Position numbers and translations under genes: made by a program. Positions 1 through 7,573 of a stretch of 64,000 nucleotides of DNA are shown here, piece after piece (positions within the stretch are counted from its first letter, which is position 1; every line of letters begins with the position of its first letter). Source of the stretch: Pedobacter aquatilis. Lineage in GTDB: Bacteria > Bacteroidota > Bacteroidia > Sphingobacteriales > Sphingobacteriaceae. Under the pieces are notes generated by a model. The model saw only the letters and a list, made by a program, of their open reading frames with translations, had not been told where the DNA came from and did not search any database. The stretch is taken from the NCBI RefSeq assembly GCF_030409415.1, contig NZ_JAUFPW010000031.1:62001-126000 (forward strand), written 5' to 3'.

Positions 1-67
1 AGATTTAGCGAACAGCCTGACGAATTTCTCAGAAGGATTACTGTCTCATTACCTTTTCAAAATATTA

Positions 68-1000
68 TTATTTCTTTGCGTTATTTGCCTGGCTCTGCTG
101 CATCGCCATCATTTGTTTCATCGTGTTATTCATTCCTTCTGTGCTTCCATCAAGGAAAATTACATTGCCCTCGCTGTATTCTGCAAATTGTTTAATGGCT
201 TCGGTCCACATCGTGAATAAGATTACCGATGTATCTAAATTAGCTTGTTGCATCTCGTGTGCGGCATTTGTCATCCCTTTTGCTACCTCTTCTCTAAACA
301 AAGCAATACCCTGACCGCGAAGTTGTGCTGCTTCACGCTCAGCAGTGGCTGCAATTTTAATAGCATTACCATCCGCTTCAGCTCCTTTGGTTTTAGTAAT
401 TAGCAAAGCCTGACCTTCGTTTTCTGCCGCGGCCTTTAAATTGTTTGAAGCAACTACACGGCTCATTGAACGCATAATTTCTTCGTCGAATGTGATATCG
501 TTCAGTTGTAAATCTTGCAAGTGATAACCCCAACCATCTAAAACCTGATCGATTTGCTCTTTAACATGTAAAACAATTTCATTCCTTTGCGCTAATACGT
601 TGGCTTGTTTTTGGGTAGCAACATAAGCACGAATTGAACCTTCAATCGTTCTAATTAAAGCTTGCATTAAATTGGTGGCGTCTACAAATTTAAAGGCTAC
701 GTTTTTTATGGTTTCTTCATCTTGGTTAATAACCGAATAAAGCAGCATTGCCTTAAAATATACATTTGCCTGATCTTGAGTTACCGCCTGGAAAGAAAGT
801 TCTACCGAACGGTTTTGAATAGATATACGAGAATAAATTTGCTCGATTAATGGAATTTTAAAATTTAACCCAGGTCTGAGCAAGCGCTGATATTTACCAA
901 AAACGGTAACAACAGCTATTGTACCTTGCTTCACCGTTACAAAAGAGCTTAACAAAATAATGACTCCGAGAAAGATAAGAATGTAGATTGTATATTGCAT
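68..1000 (-). CDS. SPFH/Band-7 (stomatin/HflC-like) membrane protein
   Basis: A 310-residue protein with one N-terminal membrane segment (about residues 4-21), then an SPFH domain beginning near KQGTIAVVTVFGKYQRLLRPG and running to about residue 200. An Ala/Glu-rich stretch at about 190-245 (AENEGQALL to AQLRGQG) looks like the usual coiled coil of the family. Such proteins form oligomeric rings on the membrane and organise lipid microdomains or protease complexes. The exact client here is unknown. No NfeD-type or FtsH partner is adjacent within the window. The short Gln/Met-rich tail (about 288-305) is probably disordered. Family assignment is firm; the specific role is not. Confidence 0.9.
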   Translation of the reverse strand: MQYTIYILIFLGVIILLSSFVTVKQGTIAVVTVFGKYQRLLRPGLNFKIPLIEQIYSRISIQNRSVELSFQAVTQDQANVYFKAMLLYSVINQDEETIKNVAFKFVDATNLMQALIRTIEGSIRAYVATQKQANVLAQRNEIVLHVKEQIDQVLDGWGYHLQDLQLNDITFDEEIMRSMSRVVASNNLKAAAENEGQALLITKTKGAEADGNAIKIAATAEREAAQLRGQGIALFREEVAKGMTNAAHEMQQANLDTSVILFTMWTEAIKQFAEYSEGNVIFLDGSTEGMNNTMKQMMAMQQSQANNAKK

Positions 1001-1088
1001 AATTAGATTTTTTTATGAAGTTAGAAAAAAATTCATATAAACTACCTGCTGCATTTTGTAGCTTTACTTTACTAACTTTTAAAACCGT

Positions 1089-3131
1089 ATGAAAAAAAAA
1101 TTAATTTTACCTGCGGCCGCTTTGTTAATTTTAGCAGCTTGCCAAAATGATAAAAGCCACCAGGCTAACGAAGGCGACCAAAGAACGGTATTTTTTGATA
1201 CCGCTGGCATGGATACAACAGTAAAACCAGGCGATAATTTCTTCCTATACGCAAACGGTAAATGGATTAAAGATACTGAAATTCCGAAAACAGAAACTGG
1301 TTGGGGTTCCTTTTATACCTTATATAATGATAACATAAAAAATTTAAAAGGAATTTTAGAGCAAGCTGCAAAAGGAAATGCAGCAAAAGGTACAGCCGAA
1401 CAAAAAGTTGGCGATTTTTATGCCAGTGGCATGGATTCGGTAACTATCGAAAAACTAGGTGTTGAACCAATAAAGCCACTACTTTCAAAAATTGATGGTA
1501 TTAAAAATGCTAAAGATTTAATCAATTTTATTGCTGATGGTTATAAAAATGCAGAGGGCGATTTGTTAGGTTTTGGTGTTGAACCTGATGATAAGAATAG
1601 CACCAAAAATGCTTTGGTTTTTTCTCAAACCGGCTTAAATCTACCTGAAAGAAGTTACTATTTAGATCAGGATGAAAAAGCTAAAAAAATAAGAACTCAG
1701 TATTTAGCTTACATTTCTAAAGTTTTTGCGCTTGCAGGAGATTCTGTAAACAGTAAAAAATATGCTGACGATATTCTGAAACTGGAAACTGCCATTGCTC
1801 AATCTCATTCTACGCCAGTTGAATTAAGAGATCCTGTTAAAAATTACAATAAGTTTGCAGTTGCTGATTTTCAAAAACAAGTACCCGATATTGATTTTAA
1901 AACAGTTTTGAGCAAATTGGGTACAAATACAGATACCATAATTGTTCGCCAGCCAAAATATTATAAAGCACTGGCTTCGTTAATCAAAACTCAACCAATA
2001 GAGGTTTGGAAAGAAAAGCTAAAATTTGATGCATTAAATAACAAAGCTTATGCGTTAACCCAAAAATTTAGGGATGCAAGATTTGAGTTTTTTGATAAAA
2101 CTTTAGCCGGCCGTCAATCGCAAAAAGAGCGTTGGAAATCGATGGTTAATAATACTGACAATAATTTAGGCGATTTATTAGGTCAATTATATGCAGAGCA
2201 ATATTTTAAACCAGAAGCTAAAAAAAGAATGCTAGAACTGGTTAATAATTTGCAAAAAGTTTACGAGGATAGAATTAAAAAACTTGACTGGATGAGCGCT
2301 GAAACTAAGAAAAAAGCACTCGAAAAACTAAACGCATTCGTTAAGAAAATTGGTTATACCGATAAATGGAAGAAATATGATGATGTAGAAATTTCTAAAA
2401 ATACATTCTTTGCAAATCTTCAATCGGCTGAGAAAAATCAGTACAAAGAAATGATAGATAAGCTCGGAAAACCTGTAGACAAAAGCGAGTGGTTTATGAC
2501 ACCACCAACCGTAAATGCTTATTATAATCCTGCATACAACGAAATTGTTTTTCCTGCCGGAATTTTACAATTTCCGTTTTTTGCCTTCAATGCGGATGAT
2601 GCAATTAATTATGGTGCGATTGGTGCTGTAATTGGCCATGAAATGACGCATGGATTTGATGATCAAGGTCGCCAGTACGATGCGACAGGTAATTTAAAAG
2701 AATGGTGGACCAAAGAAGATGCTGCCAAATTTAAAACCAAAGCGGATAAAGTTGGTGCATTCTACAGCAATTTTGCTTTGTTAGATAATCAACATGTTAA
2801 TGGCTCATTAACTATGGGCGAAAATCTTGCAGATTTAGGTGGTTTAAATATTGCCTATGATGCCTTTAAATTAACTAAACAAGGAAAAGAAAACGATAAA
2901 ATTGATGGCTTTACACCAGACCAACGTTTCTTTTTAAGTTTTGCGCAGGTTTGGAGAATCAAAAACAGAGACGAAACCATGCGTGTACGTTTAAAAACAG
3001 ATCCGCATAGCCCTGAAATGTTTCGCGTAAATGGTCCTGTTTACAATATGGAAGCGTTTTACAAAGCCTTTAATGTGCCTGCGACTGCTAAGATGTACAT
3101 TGCTCCAGAAAATAGATTGGGTGTTTGGTAA
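1089..3131 (+). CDS. pepO: M13 family zinc metallopeptidase lipoprotein (PepO/neprilysin-like)
   Basis: A 680-residue M13 (neprilysin) endopeptidase. The N-terminus is a lipoprotein signal ending in LAAC, so Cys18 would be the lipidated residue and the enzyme would sit on an envelope membrane. The zinc site is HEMTH with His517, Glu518 and His521, and the third ligand is Glu578 in GENLADLGG, with Asp582 of the same motif. The substrate-binding NAYYNP motif lies upstream. Length fits the family (about 650-700). It probably cleaves peptides of limited size in the periplasm or outside the cell. It stands alone and is followed by a perfect hairpin that could terminate it. Confidence 0.95.
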   Translation: MKKKLILPAAALLILAACQNDKSHQANEGDQRTVFFDTAGMDTTVKPGDNFFLYANGKWIKDTEIPKTETGWGSFYTLYNDNIKNLKGILEQAAKGNAAKGTAEQKVGDFYASGMDSVTIEKLGVEPIKPLLSKIDGIKNAKDLINFIADGYKNAEGDLLGFGVEPDDKNSTKNALVFSQTGLNLPERSYYLDQDEKAKKIRTQYLAYISKVFALAGDSVNSKKYADDILKLETAIAQSHSTPVELRDPVKNYNKFAVADFQKQVPDIDFKTVLSKLGTNTDTIIVRQPKYYKALASLIKTQPIEVWKEKLKFDALNNKAYALTQKFRDARFEFFDKTLAGRQSQKERWKSMVNNTDNNLGDLLGQLYAEQYFKPEAKKRMLELVNNLQKVYEDRIKKLDWMSAETKKKALEKLNAFVKKIGYTDKWKKYDDVEISKNTFFANLQSAEKNQYKEMIDKLGKPVDKSEWFMTPPTVNAYYNPAYNEIVFPAGILQFPFFAFNADDAINYGAIGAVIGHEMTHGFDDQGRQYDATGNLKEWWTKEDAAKFKTKADKVGAFYSNFALLDNQHVNGSLTMGENLADLGGLNIAYDAFKLTKQGKENDKIDGFTPDQRFFLSFAQVWRIKNRDETMRVRLKTDPHSPEMFRVNGPVYNMEAFYKAFNVPATAKMYIAPENRLGVW

Positions 3132-3163
3132 TAGAGTTGTAATATAACTAGACCTTACATCCC

Positions 3164-3207
3164 AAGCCACAGATTAACAGATTCAAAATCTGCGAATCTG
3201 TGGCTTT
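3164..3207 (+). repeat. Hairpin repeat of the AAGCCACAGATT family, probable terminator
   Basis: Perfect 12-bp arms AAGCCACAGATT (3164-3175) and AATCTGTGGCTT (3195-3206), with a second inner stem CAGATT/AATCTG, followed by a short T run. It lies 32 bases after the M13 peptidase stop. The same arms recur near 57441, and a longer-looped copy lies near 9365, so this is a dispersed element that may also end transcription. Confidence 0.75.
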
Positions 3208-3286
3208 TGATTTAAATAACTAATTTTAATTAAAGTAAAAACAAAATTAGAATATGTTTGTCTTCATTCATATTAAATTCTAAAAT

Positions 3287-3472
3287 ATGAATGTAAAACG
3301 CACTTTCGGAACTGTCCTAACCATCTTAGGCATTATTGGACTAGTATATGCAGGATATGGCTTTGTAAACCATAATCAAGATACCAGAGGACTTATGGTT
3401 TACGGTGTGATAGGATTAATCTTTTTTGTTTCTGGTATTGGATTGGTTAAAAATACCAAAGATGAAAGCTAA
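3287..3472 (+). CDS. Small two-helix membrane protein, unknown function
   Basis: A 61-residue protein with two hydrophobic helices: about residues 8-26 (TVLTILGIIGLVYAGYGFV) and 36-55 (LMVYGVIGLIFFVSGIGLV). They are joined by a short polar loop NHNQDTRG, and the tail is charged. The composition is typical of a real inner-membrane miniprotein, and the reading frame is clean. I do not recognise a named family with confidence; small proteins of this layout are common in Sphingobacteriaceae. It precedes an XRE regulator, with a large palindrome between the two genes. Confidence 0.65.
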   Translation: MNVKRTFGTVLTILGIIGLVYAGYGFVNHNQDTRGLMVYGVIGLIFFVSGIGLVKNTKDES

Positions 3473-3489
3473 TTGCTCACATAAATAAT

Positions 3490-3529
3490 TTTTATAGTGC
3501 AATCATATTCGTATTATTGCACTATAAAA
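3490..3529. promoter_or_regulatory. 14-bp-arm palindrome upstream of the XRE gene
   Basis: Perfect inverted repeat TTTTATAGTGCAAT (3490-3503) and ATTGCACTATAAAA (3516-3529) with a 12-base spacer. It starts 17 bases after the small membrane protein gene and ends 31 bases before the XRE start. It could be the regulator's own operator or a terminator for the upstream gene. The right arm ends in A rather than T residues, so it is a poor rightward terminator. Confidence 0.6.
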
Positions 3530-3560
3530 TCATCCCAAAATTTATTTTATACCTTAAATT

Positions 3561-3776
3561 ATGGGACAAGATATGCGCTATCAAATCATTGGCGATAAAA
3601 TTCGATCAAGAAGAATTGAATTACACATTACTCAAAATAAAATGGCAGCTATGTTAAACATCGCTACCGGGACTTATTCTAAGAATGAAAAGCAGGTAAA
3701 AGATATTCCACTAGAAAGACTTTTTCATATCGCTTTAATCCTAAACATGACAGCCGAAGAAATAATTGTTCCTTAA
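3561..3776 (+). CDS. Small XRE-family helix-turn-helix regulator
   Basis: A 71-residue protein that is almost entirely one HTH_3/XRE domain. Residues 9-68 contain the typical pattern IGDKIRSRRIELHITQNKMA, then a turn and a recognition helix (TGTYSKNEKQVKDI), and end with LFHIALILNMTAEEI. It should bind DNA as a dimer. No sensor or protease domain is present. The perfect palindrome just upstream is the obvious candidate site. It converges on the next small membrane gene with a one-base gap. A toxin partner is not evident: neither neighbour looks like HipA, HigB or RelE. Confidence 0.85.
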   Translation: MGQDMRYQIIGDKIRSRRIELHITQNKMAAMLNIATGTYSKNEKQVKDIPLERLFHIALILNMTAEEIIVP

Positions 3777-3777
3777 A

Positions 3778-3963
3778 CTACTTACTTTTTTTCTTGCTTT
3801 TGATAATCAGGTATTGGCTGTAAGCCACTAGAGAACCGGCAAGAATTATTATTCCAGCAGATAAAAGATTTTTAGGATTTTGGTTAATATAGAATGCTGC
3901 CGCAAAAACTAAAATTACTGCACTTATGCAAATAATATAGTGTACGTAAATCAAATTTTTCAT
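3778..3963 (-). CDS. Small two-helix membrane protein, unknown function
   Basis: A 61-residue protein with two membrane helices: about residues 8-26 (YIICISAVILVFAAAFYI) and 34-53 (LLSAGIIILAGSLVAYSQYLI). It ends in a very basic tail, KSKKKSK. The basic tail would place the C-terminus in the cytoplasm. It is convergent with the XRE gene, leaving one base between the two stop codons. No family is recognised. A separate short transcription unit is likely. Confidence 0.6.
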   Translation of the reverse strand: MKNLIYVHYIICISAVILVFAAAFYINQNPKNLLSAGIIILAGSLVAYSQYLIIKSKKKSK

Positions 3964-4007
3964 TAAGCAAATATTCTTATTTTCAATGATATTGATGTAA
4001 GCGCAAT

Positions 4008-5102
4008 TTAATCTTTTAAGCTAATCCTATTATTTTCAAATTTTAACTGGTGCCCAACAAAGTCGATATCTGTTAAGGTTTTAATTTTCTTAAAAGCAGT
4101 AACGTTATCATCAATTGTTAAACCGTTAATTTTATCTTGCTTAACAGAAATCAAATCTGCAAATAAGAAATCGCCTTTGCTATTAATTTTTAATTGCAAA
4201 AGCGGTGCATAACCATTTGAACCCTTTAGGCTAAACATTCCATAAGTGCAGAAGTTACCTAAGCTGTAGGCAATAAATTTATTTTTGTAAACTTCAACAG
4301 CACGACTAACGTGCGGTCCGTGGCCAAGAACAACATCCGCACCGGCATCAATTACAGCATGTGCAAAGGCATAAACATTACCACGATTTTCATTGTAAAA
4401 TATTTCATTTCTGCGTGTTACATGCTCAAATCTTGCGCCCTCTCCTCCACCATGAAATGAAACAATGACGATATCAGCCATCGTTTTTAGCCTTGCAACC
4501 AGCGCTTTTGCACTATCAATCTTATTAATTGAAACTGTATTTTCATTCGGGGCAAAAGCACAAAATGCATATTTAACACTATCCTTTTCAAAAATTTCAA
4601 AGGGTTTGTTTAACTGGCCAGCGTAATGAATTTGTAATGAATCTAAAATTCTAGCGGTATTTTTACGCCCTTTGGAATCGAAATCTCCAACATGGTTATT
4701 GGCGATGCTTAAAACATTGAAGCCAGCCTTTTTGTAAATATCTGCATAACGTTCGGGCATTCTAAATGCATAGCAATTATTTGGGTTTATACCGTTGCAT
4801 TTGGTAGAATTTCCTGAGTTTAAAAAACAACCTTCCAAATTGCCGAAAACAATATCACCCTTTAGAAGGCTATCAACAGCTTTAAAACTGCCAACTGCAT
4901 CATCTGGTGGTAGGTTTGATTTTGAAGGAAAAGCAGAACCCAGCATAATATCGCCAACTGCTGTAATAGAAATTGTATCCTTTATTTTTCTAACAATGGA
5001 ATCCCTTTTTTCAGTAGATGTAACCTGAGCGCTGTTACTGGTACAACTGATGATTACTATTAAAAGGAGGAATGATAGAATTATGCTAGCAGTTAATTTC
5101 AT
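4008..5102 (-). CDS. CapA-family (PGA_cap) metallophosphatase-fold lipoprotein
   Basis: A 364-residue protein of the CapA/PgsA family. Visible motifs are ITAVGDIMLG, GNLEGCF, LSIANNHVGD, IVSFHGGGEG, VVLGHGPH and YSLGNF, which together form the calcineurin-like metal site. I chose the ATG that begins MKLTASIILSF because it gives a short classical lipoprotein signal with IISC (Cys20). A start nine codons upstream is also open and would add a less typical N-terminus. Family members are linked to poly-gamma-glutamate or exopolysaccharide export. No pgsB/pgsC partners are here, so a general envelope hydrolase role is as likely. Confidence 0.85.
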   Translation of the reverse strand: MKLTASIILSFLLLIVIISCTSNSAQVTSTEKRDSIVRKIKDTISITAVGDIMLGSAFPSKSNLPPDDAVGSFKAVDSLLKGDIVFGNLEGCFLNSGNSTKCNGINPNNCYAFRMPERYADIYKKAGFNVLSIANNHVGDFDSKGRKNTARILDSLQIHYAGQLNKPFEIFEKDSVKYAFCAFAPNENTVSINKIDSAKALVARLKTMADIVIVSFHGGGEGARFEHVTRRNEIFYNENRGNVYAFAHAVIDAGADVVLGHGPHVSRAVEVYKNKFIAYSLGNFCTYGMFSLKGSNGYAPLLQLKINSKGDFLFADLISVKQDKINGLTIDDNVTAFKKIKTLTDIDFVGHQLKFENNRISLKD

Positions 5103-5150
5103 TAAGTAGTTAATTAAGGTTATGTGCATCCAATAAATACCTTTCGCATT

Positions 5151-5178
5151 AAGATTCTGAAATAAATTCAGAATGACG
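5151..5178. repeat. CGTCAT-hairpin dispersed repeat, copy 1
   Basis: AAGATTCTGAAATAAATTCAGAATGACG forms an 8-bp hairpin: ATTCTGAA at 5154-5161 pairs with TTCAGAAT at 5167-5174. Read on the other strand it matches the repeat at 19103 except for one paired substitution. It lies between the CapA-like gene and the NlpC gene. Confidence 0.7.
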
Positions 5179-5204
5179 ATAGTTGAGATGCATATGTATA
5201 AAAA

Positions 5205-5232
5205 AATCCTCCAAAATTACTTCTGGAGGATT
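5205..5232 (-). terminator. Rho-independent terminator of the NlpC/P60 gene
   Basis: Stem AATCCTCCA (5205-5213) and TGGAGGATT (5224-5232). On the leftward strand it is followed by a run of T residues (the A run at 5200-5206). It lies directly downstream of the leftward NlpC/P60 gene. Confidence 0.8.
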
Positions 5233-5256
5233 ATATATTTTCAAATTATAATTATC

Positions 5257-5814
5257 TTATTCTACTGTAAAATCTTTCTTAAACGATTCTAAAATACGAC
5301 CGCCCTTGTAAAAATAACGGCTGTAATACGGCTCATTTAAATTACTGATAACTACACCACGAGAACTAGATGCGTGAGCAAATCTATTATCGCCTAAGTA
5401 AATACCAATGTGAGAAATGCTTCTGCTTTTTATTTTGAAGAAAACCAAATCGCCTTCTCTTAAATCCTCCTTTGATAAAGGATCTACCATGCTGAAAATG
5501 TCCCTGGAATTTCTTCTGATGGTTGTGTTGAAAACTTTATCGTAAATCGCCTTAGTAAAAGCAGAACAATCGATGCCTTTTTTTGTATTTCCACCAAAAC
5601 TGTAGGGAGTTCCAATCCACTCGTAAACAAATTTGTATAGTTTTAAGTTAGATGTTGCATCAACCGCTACACCCATAACCTGAGAAAAATACTGTGAAGC
5701 AAGGTTGTCTGGGTCAGTTAATTCTTTGCCGGTTTCTTTTGTTTTTGTTTGCGCAAATGCGGCGGAGAGCGTGCAGATAGCGATTAAGGATGAAAACAAA
5801 AATTTTTTAATCAT
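5257..5814 (-). CDS. NlpC/P60 cell-wall hydrolase, secreted
   Basis: A 185-residue protein with a signal peptide (about residues 1-21, ending SAAFA) and a C-terminal NlpC/P60 papain-fold domain (about 58-175). The catalytic Cys83 is in GIDCSAF, His135 in ISHIGIYLG, and His147 in FAHASS. The family hydrolyses peptide bonds in peptidoglycan stems, often between D-Glu and meso-DAP. No SH3 or LysM targeting module is visible, so binding may rely on the catalytic domain. It is a single-gene unit with its own terminator. Confidence 0.93.
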   Translation of the reverse strand: MIKKFLFSSLIAICTLSAAFAQTKTKETGKELTDPDNLASQYFSQVMGVAVDATSNLKLYKFVYEWIGTPYSFGGNTKKGIDCSAFTKAIYDKVFNTTIRRNSRDIFSMVDPLSKEDLREGDLVFFKIKSRSISHIGIYLGDNRFAHASSSRGVVISNLNEPYYSRYFYKGGRILESFKKDFTVE

Positions 5815-6509
5815 GTTATACAGTTATGTTTGGGTACTTCACTTACACATTAACGTACACCACCTTGGGCTTATTGTTTGAGCTTCAAAATTATTAATTA
5901 TACAAATGTTATCCAAATGTTTATTGTTAAAAACCCAAAGTTATTAACATTTCCCAAATTATTACAGGTTTTTTGTGGGTTTATTGATTAAAAATTTGGA
6001 AATCAATGTCAGAGCTTCTTCGGTTCCGAAAGCCCCGCCATCCGCTTTATCCCGAGAAAATCGGGATGCCCGCTTCTGTCTGGTTTAAATTACTTAGGTT
6101 ATTTGTTCTTGGTTATGGTTTAAACCACTAATACATTTACAAGCTTAATTTAACTAAGCCCGACAGCAGCAATTATACTTTTTTGATGCTATTCATAAAA
6201 TTTAGCAAAAACTTTAACAAAAAAGATAATTCAAATGGCGGGACTGTTTTAACCCAAGCACTTCGACAATTGCCTTTCTAAAAATATTTATAATTAGGAG
6301 TATTTTGTCTTTTACAGAATTAAATTTTACTATGATTTAGAATGTATATTATGAAAAATTGCGAAGTTTAACTTATATAAAATCGGCTATTTATTGAGAA
6401 TGCATTAGATTTAACTTATTTAATTGTAAAACAACTGTTAAGTGATATTTTAGCACTATTATTATGATGTTTTTACAATAGAAAGTGACAAAAATTACAA
6501 TAAAAAAAT
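5815..6509. other. Long intergenic region with repeat debris
   Basis: About 700 bases between the divergent NlpC gene and pdhA. It holds a G+C-rich patch near 6030-6080 with a hairpin ATCCCGA/TCGGGAT, then the element at 6156-6245. A 41-codon frame at 6006-6131 crosses the G+C-rich patch and is probably not a gene. The remaining AT-rich sequence shows nothing I can assign apart from the pdhA promoter. Confidence 0.6.
6156..6245. repeat. CCCGACA...TGGCGGGACT structured repeat, copy 1
   Basis: Ends are AAGCCCGACA (6156-6165) and TGGCGGGACT (6236-6245), an imperfect terminal inverted repeat. Inside is a stem CTTTTTTG (6178-6185) with CAAAAAAG (6218-6225). A second copy with the same ends and a different inner hairpin lies at 11725-11790. 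Both are followed about 30 bases later by TTCTAAAAA-like sequence. Confidence 0.6.
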
Positions 6510-6517
6510 TAGATTTG
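6510..6517 (+). promoter_or_regulatory. -7 box of the pdhA promoter
   Basis: TAGATTTG is an exact match to the Bacteroidota -7 consensus TAnnTTTG. Transcription would start near 6524, leaving a leader of about 20 bases before the ATG at 6545. A GTG start at 6485 would lie upstream of this box, which argues against it. Confidence 0.55.
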
Positions 6518-6544
6518 CTGTCGCAAAAAACAAATAACCTTAAA

Positions 6545-7540
6545 ATGAGTGCAGTAGAAATAAATAAAGATACCTGGTTGAAGTGGTTCGAGTCGATGTT
6601 GCTTATGCGCAAATTCGAAGAAAAAACTGGCCAGTTATACGGACAACAAAAAATTCGTGGCTTTTGTCATTTATACATTGGACAAGAAGCTGTAGTTGCA
6701 GGCGCAATATCTGCAATGCAAAAAGGCGATTCAATGATTACTACTTACCGTGATCATGCACATGCTTTAGCTTTAGGTGTAACTGCCGACAGCATTATGG
6801 CAGAAATGTATGGTAAAGCTACTGGTTGCTCTAAAGGTAAAGGTGGCTCTATGCACATGTTTAGTAAAGAACATAACTTTTATGGTGGTCATGCAATTGT
6901 TGGAGGTCAAATTCCATTAGGTGCTGGCGTTGCTTTTGCAGAAAAATACAAAGGAACAGATAATGTTAATATTTGTTACATGGGCGATGGTGCGGTGCGC
7001 CAAGGTGCATTAAACGAAACTTTTAACATGGCTATGCTTTGGAAATTGCCTGTTGTTTTTGTTTGCGAAAACAATGGTTATGCAATGGGTACTTCGGTAC
7101 AACGTACTACAAACATGACTGATATTTATAAAATTGGTTTAGGATTTGATATGCCTTGTGCGCCTGTTGATGGTATGGACCCTGTTGCAGTTCACAATGC
7201 AATGGATGAAGCTATTCAGCGTGCTCGTAAAGGTGAAGGACCAACTTTCTTAGAAATGAGAACTTACCGTTACCGTGGTCATTCAATGTCTGACCCTGCT
7301 AAGTACCGTTCGAAAGAAGAGTTAGAAGATTATAAAGCAAAAGATCCGGTTGAGTTAGCAAGAGAAACTATTCTTAAAGAAAAGTATGCTGATGAGAAAT
7401 GGATTGAAGAGGTAGAAGCTAAAGTTAAAGCTACGGTAGACCAGGCTGTGAAATTTGCAGAAGAATCTCCTTGGCCAGATGCATCTGAATTGTACAAAGA
7501 TGTATATATGACTGAGAACTACCCTTACGTAATGGACTAA
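6545..7540 (+). CDS. pdhA: Pyruvate dehydrogenase E1 component, alpha subunit
   Basis: A 331-residue E1-alpha subunit. It decarboxylates pyruvate with thiamine diphosphate and passes the acetyl group to E2. The ThDP/Mg motif runs from GDGAVRQGALNE to CENNGYAMG, and the phosphorylation-loop region YRYRGHSMSDP is conserved. I chose ATG 6545 (MSAVEINKDTW) because the longer GTG frame would start upstream of a canonical promoter box and adds a Lys-rich stretch unlike the family. It is followed 33 bases later by E2. The E1-beta partner is not in the window, so it must be encoded elsewhere. Confidence 0.95.
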   Translation: MSAVEINKDTWLKWFESMLLMRKFEEKTGQLYGQQKIRGFCHLYIGQEAVVAGAISAMQKGDSMITTYRDHAHALALGVTADSIMAEMYGKATGCSKGKGGSMHMFSKEHNFYGGHAIVGGQIPLGAGVAFAEKYKGTDNVNICYMGDGAVRQGALNETFNMAMLWKLPVVFVCENNGYAMGTSVQRTTNMTDIYKIGLGFDMPCAPVDGMDPVAVHNAMDEAIQRARKGEGPTFLEMRTYRYRGHSMSDPAKYRSKEELEDYKAKDPVELARETILKEKYADEKWIEEVEAKVKATVDQAVKFAEESPWPDASELYKDVYMTENYPYVMD

Positions 7541-7573
7541 TATTTTTTAAAAGATTTCAATTAATTAGATACA

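Noticed and set aside
4008-5129. A poly-gamma-glutamate capsule system from the CapA-like gene
   Set aside because: The protein is CapA-like, but no PgsB or PgsC homologue is adjacent, and such single CapA-like lipoproteins are common outside capsule operons.
6006-6131. A 41-codon rightward frame beginning MSELLRFRKPRHP
   Set aside because: It crosses the G+C-rich repeat patch, and its codons follow the repeat rather than a protein pattern; no conserved features.
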